From NCBI GenBank assembly GCA_965219175.1, contig CBDCNI010000001.1:2232001-2296000 (forward strand): 64,000 bases of DNA, written 5' to 3'. Each line of letters opens with the position of its first letter. The first letter of the stretch is position 1. The position numbers and the translations under genes are program-made. Positions 51,656-59,336 of this stretch are shown in pieces. The stretch comes from JBBPZK01 sp965219175 (lineage in GTDB: Bacteria > Actinomycetota > Rubrobacteria > Rubrobacterales > Rubrobacteraceae). The notes below the pieces were generated by a model. It ran no database searches. It was not told where the DNA came from and saw nothing but the letters and a program-made list of their open reading frames with translations.

Positions 51656-52687
51656 ATGAAGGCGATAAGGTTGCACGAGATCGGCGGCCCCGAGGACCTG
51701 GTATACGAGGACGTGGCGGACCCGGAGCCCGGTCCAGGCGAGACCCTGGTCGGGCTTCACGCGGCGGCATTGAACCGTCGCGACGTGTTCGTCACCCGAG
51801 GACAGTATCCTGGCGCGAAGCCCGACGCGCTGCCGATTATCCTCGGCTCCGACGGCTCCGGCGAGGTCGTGGCCCACGGCGACACCGGCTCCGACGGCTC
51901 GACGGACCTTCCGCCCGAAGGCGCGGAAGTGATCATAAACCCGGCGCTCTATTGGGGCTCGGACCAGCATACTCCCGGCAAGGAGTATCGTATCCTCGGC
52001 CTACCGGACAACGGCACATTCGCGCCGCTGGTGAAAGTGCCGTCGGAGAACGTCTTCCGTAAGCCGGCGCACCTGACCCACGAGGAGGCGGCAGCCATCC
52101 CGCTGGCAGCCCTTACGGCCTATCGGGCGCTCGTCACCAGGGGAGATCTCAAAGGCGGCGAAACCGTCGTCATTCCGGGCGTCGGCGGTGGGGTCGCGAC
52201 TTTTCTGGTCCAGATCGCCAGCGCCCTCGGGGCTCGGGTATTCGTGACCTCCGGCAACGACGAGAAGCTGGAGCGGGCAAAGGGTCTCGGCGCGGAGGGC
52301 GGTGTCAACTACAACTCCGAGAACTGGTCGAGGGAACTAAAAGAGATGACCGGCGGCGTGGATCTCTCAGTTGATTCCGTGGGCGGCGAAGTCTTCGACG
52401 CGCTGCTCTCACTAGCGAAGCCCGCCAGTCGCATCGTCACCTTCGGGGCGACGGCTGGTCCGGTAGATATGCTCGTGCTGCCGAAAGTGTTCCTCAAGCA
52501 GCTAGACATACTCGGCACCGCAATGGGCACCAACGCGGAATTCGAAGCCATGATAAAGCTCTACGGCGACCGCGGCCTCAAGCCCACCATCAACGAGACC
52601 TTCCCGCTCGAAGAAACGACTGCCGCCATGAACCACATGGAAGAAGGCGCGGGCATGGGCAAGATCGTACTAACCATCCCAACATAA
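51656..52687 (+). CDS. Zinc-less NADPH:quinone oxidoreductase-like MDR protein
   Basis: A 343-residue medium-chain dehydrogenase. It begins MKAIRLHEIGGPEDLVYEDV, contains NRRDVFVTRGQYPG, GSDGSGEVVAHG and the nucleotide-binding VVIPGVGGGVATFLVQIASA, and lacks the four-Cys structural-zinc lobe of classical alcohol dehydrogenases. Relatives reduce quinones or enoyl groups, so a role beside beta-oxidation (for example 2-enoyl reduction) is possible. It ends 14 nt before a strong terminator and carries the fadA-like leader. Confidence 0.9.
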   Translation: MKAIRLHEIGGPEDLVYEDVADPEPGPGETLVGLHAAALNRRDVFVTRGQYPGAKPDALPIILGSDGSGEVVAHGDTGSDGSTDLPPEGAEVIINPALYWGSDQHTPGKEYRILGLPDNGTFAPLVKVPSENVFRKPAHLTHEEAAAIPLAALTAYRALVTRGDLKGGETVVIPGVGGGVATFLVQIASALGARVFVTSGNDEKLERAKGLGAEGGVNYNSENWSRELKEMTGGVDLSVDSVGGEVFDALLSLAKPASRIVTFGATAGPVDMLVLPKVFLKQLDILGTAMGTNAEFEAMIKLYGDRGLKPTINETFPLEETTAAMNHMEEGAGMGKIVLTIPT

Positions 52688-52701
52688 ACCTCTCATCCTG
52701 C

Positions 52702-52732
52702 GAGCGGGAGCACCTTTTCTCCCGCTCTTTTT
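52702..52732 (+). terminator. Rho-independent terminator after the quinone oxidoreductase
   Basis: GAGCGGGAG and CTCCCGCTC form a perfect 9-bp stem with an 8-nt loop, followed by a T-rich tract (TTTTTCTTTC). Confidence 0.92.
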
Positions 52733-52763
52733 CTTTCTACTCTAAACACTTCTAACTTTCTGC

Positions 52764-52792
52764 TTGACAATTTGTTGTATTTGTACTACATT
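52764..52792 (+). promoter_or_regulatory. Promoter with overlapping palindrome; probably leaderless XRE transcript
   Basis: TTGACA (52764-52769) and TACATT (52787-52792) are 17 nt apart. The predicted transcription start falls at or one base before the ATG at 52800, so the message would be leaderless. TGTTGTA-tttg-TACTACA (52773-52790), with one mismatch, spans spacer and -10 and is a likely autoregulatory operator. Confidence 0.65.
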
Positions 52793-52799
52793 TTGTTTT

Positions 52800-53099
52800 A
52801 TGAGGAGTGCTCCCGATAAGAAGGGTGCCGGTGACGAGTCGGTCTTGCACAACCGGCTCAAGGTGTTGCGGGTGGAGCGCGGGTTGTCTCGTCAGCAGTT
52901 GGCGGAGGCTTTGGGGATCAACTACCAGACCGTCGGGTACATCGAGCGCGGCGATTACAACCCGAGCCTTGAGTTGGCGTTCAGGATAGGTGAATTCTTC
53001 AGGCTGCCGATAGAGGCGGTCTTCTCCCGCGGGCCGTTCCGACCGTTAAGCGAGGCGGTCTACGGTAAGCCGGAAGATCGCACGGAGCGAGCGAGTTGA
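52800..53099 (+). CDS. XRE-family helix-turn-helix regulator
   Basis: A 99-residue DNA-binding protein. The helix-turn-helix reads LKVLRVERGLSRQQLAEALG and INYQTVGYIERGDYNPSLEL, followed by FRIGEFFRLPIEAVF. This compact type (YozG-like) is usually paired with a small membrane protein, and one follows 44 nt downstream. ATG at 52800 sits at the predicted transcription start without a ribosome site, consistent with a leaderless message. Confidence 0.88.
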   Translation: MRSAPDKKGAGDESVLHNRLKVLRVERGLSRQQLAEALGINYQTVGYIERGDYNPSLELAFRIGEFFRLPIEAVFSRGPFRPLSEAVYGKPEDRTERAS

Positions 53100-53143
53100 G
53101 AGGATGAGCAGAGAAAAAGTCTGTAGAGAGGGAGGGTTGGGTT

Positions 53144-53656
53144 GTGTTCCGCTGGTTTGTAGATAAGAACTCGACCCGTAGACGTCGCAGGAAAGCCGTC
53201 GCGGGCTCTTACCTGGTCCTCGCATTGGTCTACAGCTTAATAATCGCCGCGTATGTGCTGAATGCGAACATCGGTCTCGTAGGAGGAACTCTACTCTTCG
53301 GGTTGCTATTGGTTAGTTTATCTCTAATCAAAGCTATAAGAGCTTCCATCCAGAACTTAGCCGATGCGAACGTCCAGCTTCTGGACGAGAGGCAAAAGCA
53401 GGTACGCAACGACGCTTATCGCCTCGCTTACAAGATCCTGAGCTCTATTCTCCTGCTCTCACTCATCCTTTTGTGTACTATATTCATGGTCGATTCGGTT
53501 TTGGGACTCCCAACGTTGAGCCTACCAACTCTGAAGACGGGCAACGTTGGATACATCTACACTTTCATTTACATACCCTGTTTCCTGATCGTTACGACCT
53601 TGCCTACGATGATTGTCGCCTGGAACGAGCCGGACTCGATCGAGGAGGGCGAGTAA
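53144..53656 (+). CDS. Small four-helix membrane protein paired with the XRE regulator
   Basis: A 170-residue membrane protein with a basic N-terminal RRRRRK segment and two pairs of hydrophobic helices. The cytoplasmic loop between the pairs, QLLDERQKQVRNDAYRLAYK, resembles the DERQ-type loop of DUF2178-like proteins that accompany YozG-type regulators. GTG at 53144 follows a GGAGGG site. Function is unknown; a sensor or partner of the regulator is plausible. The region is visibly more AT-rich than its neighbours. Confidence 0.75.
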   Translation: MFRWFVDKNSTRRRRRKAVAGSYLVLALVYSLIIAAYVLNANIGLVGGTLLFGLLLVSLSLIKAIRASIQNLADANVQLLDERQKQVRNDAYRLAYKILSSILLLSLILLCTIFMVDSVLGLPTLSLPTLKTGNVGYIYTFIYIPCFLIVTTLPTMIVAWNEPDSIEEGE

Positions 53657-54008
53657 GTCTTTGCAGGAGAACAAGAAGATTACGAACAAATAGAGTTCGG
53701 CTGGCCGGATGACGGAGGTTTGGGAGAACGCCTGATCCAACAGGTTCTGGACGGCACGAAAACAGCTACGCGCCCCCCGATGTAGACGAGGATGGTGGAC
53801 ACAGTGCAATGCGAGGATGACCGCCGTCTACGAGACAACTTTCGGAGACTCGGCGCAGAGTCTGGTCCGTGGGGAAGAATATGGGGACGATGCGGAGTGC
53901 TTCCGGCGGGATCTCTCCGTCCGGGCAGCCGAGATGGAGGCCACAGGACATCCTCTAACAGACAAAACCATGCTAATCGTAGAAGAGTTTGATGTGGTGA
54001 GTAAGTAG
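53657..54008 (+). pseudogene. Broken ASCH-domain gene
   Basis: Two pieces in different frames look like one ASCH protein. The first (about 53687-53780) reads IEFGWPDDGGLGERLIQQVL then DGTKTATR before a stop. The second (53817-54005) reads YETTFGDSAQSLVRGEEYGD and ends LTDKTMLIVEEFDVVSK. No start codon lies in frame before the first piece, and a segment of the core is missing or shifted. ASCH proteins bind RNA or modified nucleosides; this copy is very probably inactive. Confidence 0.7.
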
Positions 54009-54022
54009 AGACCGTGGGGCAG

Positions 54023-54319
54023 TTACAGGTCCCACAGCTTTCTGTAGGTCTCCAGAATCGCCTGTTGAGTCTCTTGGGGGAGGTCAGAGAACGAGACTTC
54101 CCGTCCCATACTTTCGTATGGCGGCTCTCCGCGATGCAGCGTATGAGAACCATCCGCATCGGTGCGCAGGTACGGGTACTCGCCGGGCTTCTTTGTGGAG
54201 AGGAGGCCGGTGAATACAGCGGTGTAGCGTTCGGCGGTCACGCCGCCGTCGTCGTAGAGTCAGGCGTAGAGTGGGACGCCGTCCGGCAGCAATCGGTCGC
54301 GTCTGTTCTTTAGGGCCAT
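54023..54319 (-). pseudogene. Short conserved-looking gene with an in-frame TGA at codon 20
   Basis: From ATG 54319 the frame reads MALKNRRDRLLPDGVPLYA, then TGA (54260-54262), then LYDDGGVTAERYTAVFTGLL and on to EVSFSDLPQETQQAILETYR near the C-terminus. Sequence character is protein-like on both sides of the stop. It is therefore probably one gene of about 98 codons interrupted by a nonsense change (CGA to TGA would restore Arg). A shorter product from GTG 54241 (72 residues) is possible. Function unknown. Confidence 0.55.
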
Positions 54320-54384
54320 TCCCATATTATGCAACACGGTGGAGACCAGGGAGCCGGTCTCTTGTGGTTCCGCTCACCGGGCTG

Positions 54385-55269
54385 CTACGCGACCCCGGCC
54401 GTTCTCCGTTCGCGCATCAGCCACACGTAGCCGTCTTCGAGGCTTGGGGGTGTCTCTTCAGCTTCTAGATGCGGTGGCGGCTCGCCGACGACTCGGTATT
54501 GGACGGCGCTTCCGAGGTGGAGGGTCGAGACGACGGTGAGGTTGCCGTCGGGCTTCGGACCGTCCGTTTCGACGGTGAAGACCTTGCCTTTTGCGCCTTC
54601 GATCAGGCCCGAAGTCGTGCCCCGGAACAGGACTTCTCCCCCGTCCAACACGGCCAGGCTTCGGCTCGTTTGGGCCACGTCTTCGACTATGTGAGTGCTG
54701 AGTAGCACCGTCCGGTCTCCGGCGAGGTCGGAGAGAAGGTTGCGGAACCGGATGCGCTCTTCGGGATCGAGCCCGGCGGTCGGTTCGTCCACGATCAGGA
54801 GCCGCGGGTCGTTCAACAGCGCCTGGGCGATGCCGACTCGCCGCCTCATCCCACCGGAGAAACCTTTGAGCTTGCGCTTCGCCACGTCCTCTAGCCGCAC
54901 GACCTCCAGCAACTCCTCGACACGCCGGTGACGTTCCTTCTTGTCTCCGAGTCCCTTCAGGATGCCGATGTAGTCCAGGAACTCGCGGGCGCTCAGGTCT
55001 GGGTAGAGTCCGAGGTCCTGGGGCAGGTAGCCGAGCGTGCGCTTGACTGAGGTCCGGCCCGACTCTGTCGAGCAATCGAAGCCGCCGATGTGGACGGAGC
55101 CCGAGGTCGGGTGGAGGATGCCGGCCAGGATACGCATCAGGGTGGTCTTTCCGGCGCCGTTCGGGCCGAGCAGGCCGTACATTCCGGTCGGTATTTCGAG
55201 GTCCACTCCCGAGAGCGCCCGGACGTGTCCACCGTATACTTTGCTCAAGCCTTCGACGACTACCTCCAT
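54385..55269 (-). CDS. ABC transporter ATP-binding protein
   Basis: The ATPase of an ABC-2 type transporter, 294 residues. It has Walker A GLLGPNGAGKTTLMRILAG, Q-loop YLPQDLGLYPDLSAREFL, signature FSGGMRRRVGIAQALL, Walker B LLIVDEPTAGLDP, and the H-loop STHIVED. ATG at 55269 fits the domain start (MEVVVEGLSKVYGG); the frame extends further without support. It is the last gene of the sigma / anti-sigma / permease operon. Export of an unknown compound is inferred. Confidence 0.93.
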   Translation of the reverse strand: MEVVVEGLSKVYGGHVRALSGVDLEIPTGMYGLLGPNGAGKTTLMRILAGILHPTSGSVHIGGFDCSTESGRTSVKRTLGYLPQDLGLYPDLSAREFLDYIGILKGLGDKKERHRRVEELLEVVRLEDVAKRKLKGFSGGMRRRVGIAQALLNDPRLLIVDEPTAGLDPEERIRFRNLLSDLAGDRTVLLSTHIVEDVAQTSRSLAVLDGGEVLFRGTTSGLIEGAKGKVFTVETDGPKPDGNLTVVSTLHLGSAVQYRVVGEPPPHLEAEETPPSLEDGYVWLMRERRTAGVA

Positions 55270-55283
55270 GTTTCGCTCCTCTC

Positions 55284-56107
55284 TCATCGTCTTGCTTTTC
55301 GCTGGATCAGATACCGGTGGGCCGCGTACAGAGCCGCCACCCCGAAAGCAACCAGCCGTCCGATGCTCGCCAAGCCTTCCCAAGCTGTGCTCCGGATGAC
55401 GAAACCGGGGACACCGAACAGTCCGGTTGCGGCGTAGTAGCCGGCCGGGGTGAGCAGGGTCCCCGAGAGAGTCGGTACGGGGATGTAGAGTGGGCTTTGC
55501 GGACCCTGGAGGAGCCAGTTACCCCAGAACCAGTAGCTGGTGAGCAGGAATTGGTACAGCGGGACCCACAGAATAGCCGTGCAAGCTATCGAGAAAGCCC
55601 CGACAAACAGCAAACCGGGCAGATTGATCGCTGCAAACGCGAGCAGCCCGAGCGGGACGGCGGTCCAGTCACCCCGATCCACCGATAAGTAAACGATGCC
55701 GATGCAATAGAAAAAGAAGATCGGGGTCGCCGTCGCGAACGCCGCGCCCAGGAACTTACCCGCGAGCCTGCCACCGGAAGTAGCCGGGAGCGTGTCGAGC
55801 AACTCATCCACGCCGGTTCTCCGGTCGCGGGGCAAACGTCCGGCCAGTAGAATCCCGAAGATTAGCGGGAGGATAATCTGCACCGTCATCGCCCAGTTTC
55901 CGACCGCTTCGGTGAGAGGTATCTTTGCCGGGACTTTCCAAGGTGTGTAGGTACCGGAGAGCATCGCGAGGTCGCCCAGGATAACAGCACCCAGAGCGCC
56001 TTCCGCCGGACCTGTATCCGGAACTCGTAGGCGGTAGCTCCCGCGAGCTCCGACGCGCCACCTTTCTTCACTACATAGTCCCCTTCGGCGTTCGACGTTC
56101 CGTACAT
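55284..56107 (-). pseudogene. ABC-2 type permease, frameshifted near 55985-56010
   Basis: The N-terminal piece from ATG 56107 reads ELAGATAYEFRIQVRRKALW, then leaves frame. The rest resumes in another frame with LPLIFGILLAGRLPRDRR and WVPLYQFLLTSYWFWGNWLL and ends at 55284. The intact neighbour (56107-56883) aligns throughout, with LAGATIYEFRMQIRRKALW and LADRLPRDRR at matching spots, and shows that a few residues are lost at the junction. The start overlaps the neighbour's stop (TGATG). Either this copy is dead, or the 226-residue C-terminal part is still made. Confidence 0.7.
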
Positions 56108-56883
56108 CACTTCCTGGCCTGTTGTAGGAGGATCAAGCGGTGGCCGCAGTACAATGCCAGCGCAGCGAGCCCGAGCAATAGTCCCATGCTGGCGAATCCT
56201 TCCCAGGCCGCCTCTTCCCTGCCATTTAACCCTCTGAGTTCAAAGAACCCGTTCAGCATGTAGTCGCCGTAGGGCGTGAGCCACGTACCACTTATAGTAG
56301 GTACAGGACTGTCGGGACTCAGCAGGTTGCCCCAGAACCAGTAGCCGACGAACAGGAACTGGTAGAGCGGCACCCAGAGCACCACCGGGCATGAGATGGA
56401 GAAAGCCGCGACGAATAAGAGGCCGGGCAGACTGGCGGTCGCGAACATCGCCAGTCCCAAAGGTACGGCTCCCGCACTTCCCCGGTCCACAACGACGTAG
56501 CCAACGCCGGCGGCGTAGATCAAAAAGATGGGCACCAGCGTCGCGAGCGTAGCACCAAGATACTTACCGAGAAACCTCGTGGCCGGAGAACCCGGCAGCG
56601 ATTCCAGCAACTCGTCCGCGCGGAGACGGCGGTCACGCGGGAGCCGGTCCGCGAGCAGAACCCCGAAAGCGATCGGCATGAGGGTTTGCATCTCACCGGT
56701 CCACATTGCGAGTATACCGATGACCGGCGTATCGCCCGAATACTGCCACGGTCCCTGAAGGCCGGTAAAACTCATCAGTGCGAAGAAGAGGCCGGTCACG
56801 ATCCACAGCGCCTTGCGGCGGATCTGCATCCGGAACTCGTAGATCGTCGCCCCAGCCAGCACCGATGATCTTCCCTTGCTCAT
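56107..56883 (-). CDS. ABC-2 type transporter permease
   Basis: A 258-residue membrane protein with six predicted helices. It begins MSKGRSSVLAGATIYEFRMQ, has LADRLPRDRRLRADELLESL in the first cytoplasmic loop and PLYQFLFVGYWFWGNLL. ATG 56883 overlaps the upstream stop by 4 nt, so it is chosen over the longer open frame. It is a tandem paralogue of the frameshifted permease downstream. Confidence 0.85.
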   Translation of the reverse strand: MSKGRSSVLAGATIYEFRMQIRRKALWIVTGLFFALMSFTGLQGPWQYSGDTPVIGILAMWTGEMQTLMPIAFGVLLADRLPRDRRLRADELLESLPGSPATRFLGKYLGATLATLVPIFLIYAAGVGYVVVDRGSAGAVPLGLAMFATASLPGLLFVAAFSISCPVVLWVPLYQFLFVGYWFWGNLLSPDSPVPTISGTWLTPYGDYMLNGFFELRGLNGREEAAWEGFASMGLLLGLAALALYCGHRLILLQQARK

Positions 56884-57575
56884 GCTTCGCTTCCTTTCGC
56901 CATTAGTTCGGTCCTCGACGAGAGCAACCATACGGCCAGGCCCACTACGAACGCGGTGGAGATCAGGGTGAGCCTGTTGGAGAGCCAGTAGTCCGTACCG
57001 GGCGTATAGATGGTGGCGAACAGGAACTCGGTCCTTAACCAGTCTTTGCCGATGAACAAACCCCGAAATAGGATCTCGAAGGTCCACAGCCCTCCGAGCA
57101 AGGCTCCGCTAACCGAACGTCCACCGAGGGCCAGCGCGACGACGGCTCCAACCGCAACGAACCACAGCAGCGGCGAGATCCAGACGAGTTGCCCGACCAG
57201 GAACGGCTCCGGCACCCAAAGACTCCAGAGCCCCGAGAGTTGCAGTACGACACTCCAGGCAAGAGCGAAAAGCGATGTCCAGACCACGAGCAGCGCCAGC
57301 CGCCGGAAGAGCGTCGTCCGGTAGCGGGTGAGCAGCGCGAGCTGGAGGTCCATTGCCGGCTCTTCCGCGACTATGCCGGCCGCTACCACGCCCGCGGCCA
57401 ACGGAAGCCCGAGTTCGAGACCGGCCACGAGAATGCGCGAGACTTGCGCTTTGTCCGCCCCACCGAGCGTCATCAGGAGGGCCAGTCCGCAGAAGAGGAT
57501 TGCTACCAGGGCGGGCGTTATGAGCCCCATCCATCCGAGCCTGCGAAATTCGTAGCGGATGAGTTGCGCGGCCAT
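56880..57575 (-). CDS. Membrane protein of the ABC-2 operon
   Basis: A 231-residue protein with six predicted helices and a short cytoplasmic start, MAAQLIRYEFRRLGWMGLIT. EEPAMDLQLALLTRYRTTLF is in a cytoplasmic loop, as in ABC-2 permeases. ATG at 57575 overlaps the anti-sigma stop as TGATG, the same junction type as elsewhere in this operon; ATG at 57587 is an alternative. A permease or accessory subunit is likely. Confidence 0.75.
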   Translation of the reverse strand: MAAQLIRYEFRRLGWMGLITPALVAILFCGLALLMTLGGADKAQVSRILVAGLELGLPLAAGVVAAGIVAEEPAMDLQLALLTRYRTTLFRRLALLVVWTSLFALAWSVVLQLSGLWSLWVPEPFLVGQLVWISPLLWFVAVGAVVALALGGRSVSGALLGGLWTFEILFRGLFIGKDWLRTEFLFATIYTPGTDYWLSNRLTLISTAFVVGLAVWLLSSRTELMAKGSEA

Positions 57576-58480
57576 CAGGCGCTCCATTCCCGCGAGAGTT
57601 TCTCCTGGCGCGGGGCGTAGAGAACGGTGACGAGAAGCAGCAGGGCGGCCAACGGCAGGAGCAGCGGGGTTGACTGCCAGAAGGATTCCAGGAACCTCAT
57701 TCCCCAGGAGAGATCCAGCCCCTGGGCTGCGGAGCTATACGCTACGAGGCGCACTCCCCAGAGGGTGAGGGCGACGAGCGTCGCGGGCGTCGGGCCGAAG
57801 AGCAGGGAGAGGAAGAGGGCGAGCGCGGAGAGGAAGAGCATCGGGCCGATCCAGAGTGAGATCAGGGGCAGCAACCCCGCCCCGCCGTTCGCCTGCGCCA
57901 GAACCACAGTCGCGACGAGGGCGAGCGCGAGGTCGTAACCGTAGACCAGGGTGAGACGCGCCAGCAGCACGAGCCGGGGAGACGTCGGTGTCGAGAGCGC
58001 GACCTCCAGCGAGGGATCGTTCTCGGGGCCGTAGATAAACGCCACCCCGACCGCCGCCACCATCGGGGCGAAAACGGCCAGCACGACGCCACCTGCTGAA
58101 GCCCCGGCCGTCAGCAGAGCGACCAGACAGCCGAGCGCCATCGTGACCGCCGAAGCGGTCCAGATCTCCCGCCGCACCAAAGCCAACTGGCCCACGAGCA
58201 ACTGCCAGCCGAGAGACAGACGATCGGAACGGGACGCGGAAGGCTCATCTTCCTCGATGCGGGACCAGACCCGTTCCATCAGCGCCTCGGGCGGGTCCGG
58301 CACCCGGCTAGATACCGACCTGGACGCGGTCCCGACCGCCCGCCAGGATGCCAGTTCCGCGCGGCAGGCGTCACACGAGTCGAGGTGAGCGGATACGAGC
58401 CGTCGTTCTTGCGGGACGAGGGTGCCGTTGGTGTATGCGGGTAGGGCTTCGATGATGTTGGCGTGCTCTTTGTTGTTCAT
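57575..58480 (-). CDS. Zinc-finger anti-sigma factor with large membrane domain
   Basis: A 301-residue protein. The N-terminal domain reads LPAYTNGTLVPQERRLVSAH then LDSCDACRAEL, the H-x3-C-x2-C zinc motif of anti-sigma (zf-HC2) domains. After a linker, REIWTASAVTMALGCLVALL begins a block of about six helices that resembles a permease more than a single anchor. It lies 2 nt after the ECF sigma gene and probably holds that sigma factor at the membrane. The transporter-like domain suggests direct coupling to transport. Confidence 0.85.
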   Translation of the reverse strand: MNNKEHANIIEALPAYTNGTLVPQERRLVSAHLDSCDACRAELASWRAVGTASRSVSSRVPDPPEALMERVWSRIEEDEPSASRSDRLSLGWQLLVGQLALVRREIWTASAVTMALGCLVALLTAGASAGGVVLAVFAPMVAAVGVAFIYGPENDPSLEVALSTPTSPRLVLLARLTLVYGYDLALALVATVVLAQANGGAGLLPLISLWIGPMLFLSALALFLSLLFGPTPATLVALTLWGVRLVAYSSAAQGLDLSWGMRFLESFWQSTPLLLPLAALLLLVTVLYAPRQEKLSREWSA

Positions 58481-58482
58481 CC

Positions 58483-59088
58483 TTACACTTCCTCCGGGTC
58501 CTGCAGTCGCGCCCTCAGTGACTTCTTGGCGTTGGAGAGGCGGCTTTTTACCGTGCCAACCGGGATGTCCAGTATCCTGGCCGTCTCTTCGTAGGAGAGT
58601 TCGTGGAAGAAGATCAGGGCGAGCACCTCGCGGTGAACCGGCGAGAGACGCCCGAGGCCCGCCTCCAATTCTTCTCTTCTGGCGTCGGAGAGTAGACTCT
58701 CTTCCGGACCGGACTCCTCATCCGGGCAGGCGTGCAGCATCTCTTCTCCGGCCAGCGGGAGGTTGCGACGGCGCAGGGTATTGTGAGCCTGCCGCCGGGC
58801 GACGCCGAACACCCAGGTCTTCGCGCTGGAGCCGCCCCGGAACGTATGAGCGCTCCGCCAGACCGCGACCAGAGTGTCTTGAAGGACCTCCTCGGCGACC
58901 TGATAGTCGCCGGTCAGCGTCGAGAGATACCGGACCAGCGCCCCGCCAAAGAGATCGTAGACCTCCTGTAGAGCCCTCTTATCGCCAGACGCGACCCGCT
59001 CGATCACGGACACGTCCTTCTCGACCCGGTCTCTACTCACCCGGAAAGCCCTATCCGAAACCCCTCGCCATGCACTCGTACCATCCAT
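58483..59088 (-). CDS. ECF-type RNA polymerase sigma factor
   Basis: A 201-residue sigma-70 family protein. Region 2 reads LYDLFGG-like VYDLFGGALVRYLSTLTGDY, AEEVLQDTLVAVWRSAHTFR and AKTWVFGVARRQAHNTLRRR; region 4 has LSPVHREVLALIFFHELSYE, and ETARILDIPVGTVKSRLSNA as the -35 binding helix-turn-helix. It heads the operon with its anti-sigma factor and an ABC-2 transporter, and probably autoregulates. I see no convincing ECF promoter in 59089-59155. Confidence 0.94.
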   Translation of the reverse strand: MDGTSAWRGVSDRAFRVSRDRVEKDVSVIERVASGDKRALQEVYDLFGGALVRYLSTLTGDYQVAEEVLQDTLVAVWRSAHTFRGGSSAKTWVFGVARRQAHNTLRRRNLPLAGEEMLHACPDEESGPEESLLSDARREELEAGLGRLSPVHREVLALIFFHELSYEETARILDIPVGTVKSRLSNAKKSLRARLQDPEEV

Positions 59089-59155
59089 CTAAAAGGTTAG
59101 TAGCGAGATGAAGCGTAAATGTTCACCCGTTAATTATGCAAACGAATGATGGCGG

Positions 59156-59186
59156 ACAAAGAGAGAGGGGCCGGTTTCCCGACCCC
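59156..59186 (-). terminator. Terminator of the displaced isocitrate-lyase 3' end
   Basis: Minus strand GGGGTCGG-GAAA-CCGGCCCC is an 8-bp stem (one G-U) with a GAAA tetraloop, followed by TCTCTCTTTG. It is related in sequence and position to the terminator of intact aceA (61326-61356). Confidence 0.75.
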
Positions 59187-59217
59187 TGACAAGCTGACCC
59201 GCTGAACGGCTGACCAG
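59186..59217 (-). repeat. Octamer array, 4 units, after the displaced aceA end
   Basis: Plus-strand units CTGACAAG, CTGACCCG, CTGAACGG, CTGACCAG, immediately abutting the stop codon of the gene fragment (59218-59220). In the direction of that fragment they read C-NNN-TCAG. Confidence 0.86.
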
Positions 59218-59289
59218 CTATTTCACGAACTGCGCTTCTTCGGTGGATCCGGTGAGCGCCGTGTTCGAGGATATACAGTCGGCGGCGAC
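59218..59289 (-). pseudogene. Displaced 3' end of an isocitrate lyase gene
   Basis: The frame ends in NTALTGSTEEAQFVK and a TAG stop; intact aceA (61390-62673) ends TTALTGSTEEAQFVK. The last 17 codons are almost identical in DNA, while the preceding seven (VAADCIS) have diverged and an in-frame stop precedes them. The downstream octamer array and terminator are duplicated too. It looks like the former end of aceA, or of a paralogue, pushed about 2.2 kb away by arrival of the TIR-Fic genes. Nothing is coded in 59290-59336. Confidence 0.85.
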
Positions 59290-59336
59290 CTAGACCACTT
59301 CCTCAAGTTACCCAATAGTCTCTTGTGTCTTCATGG

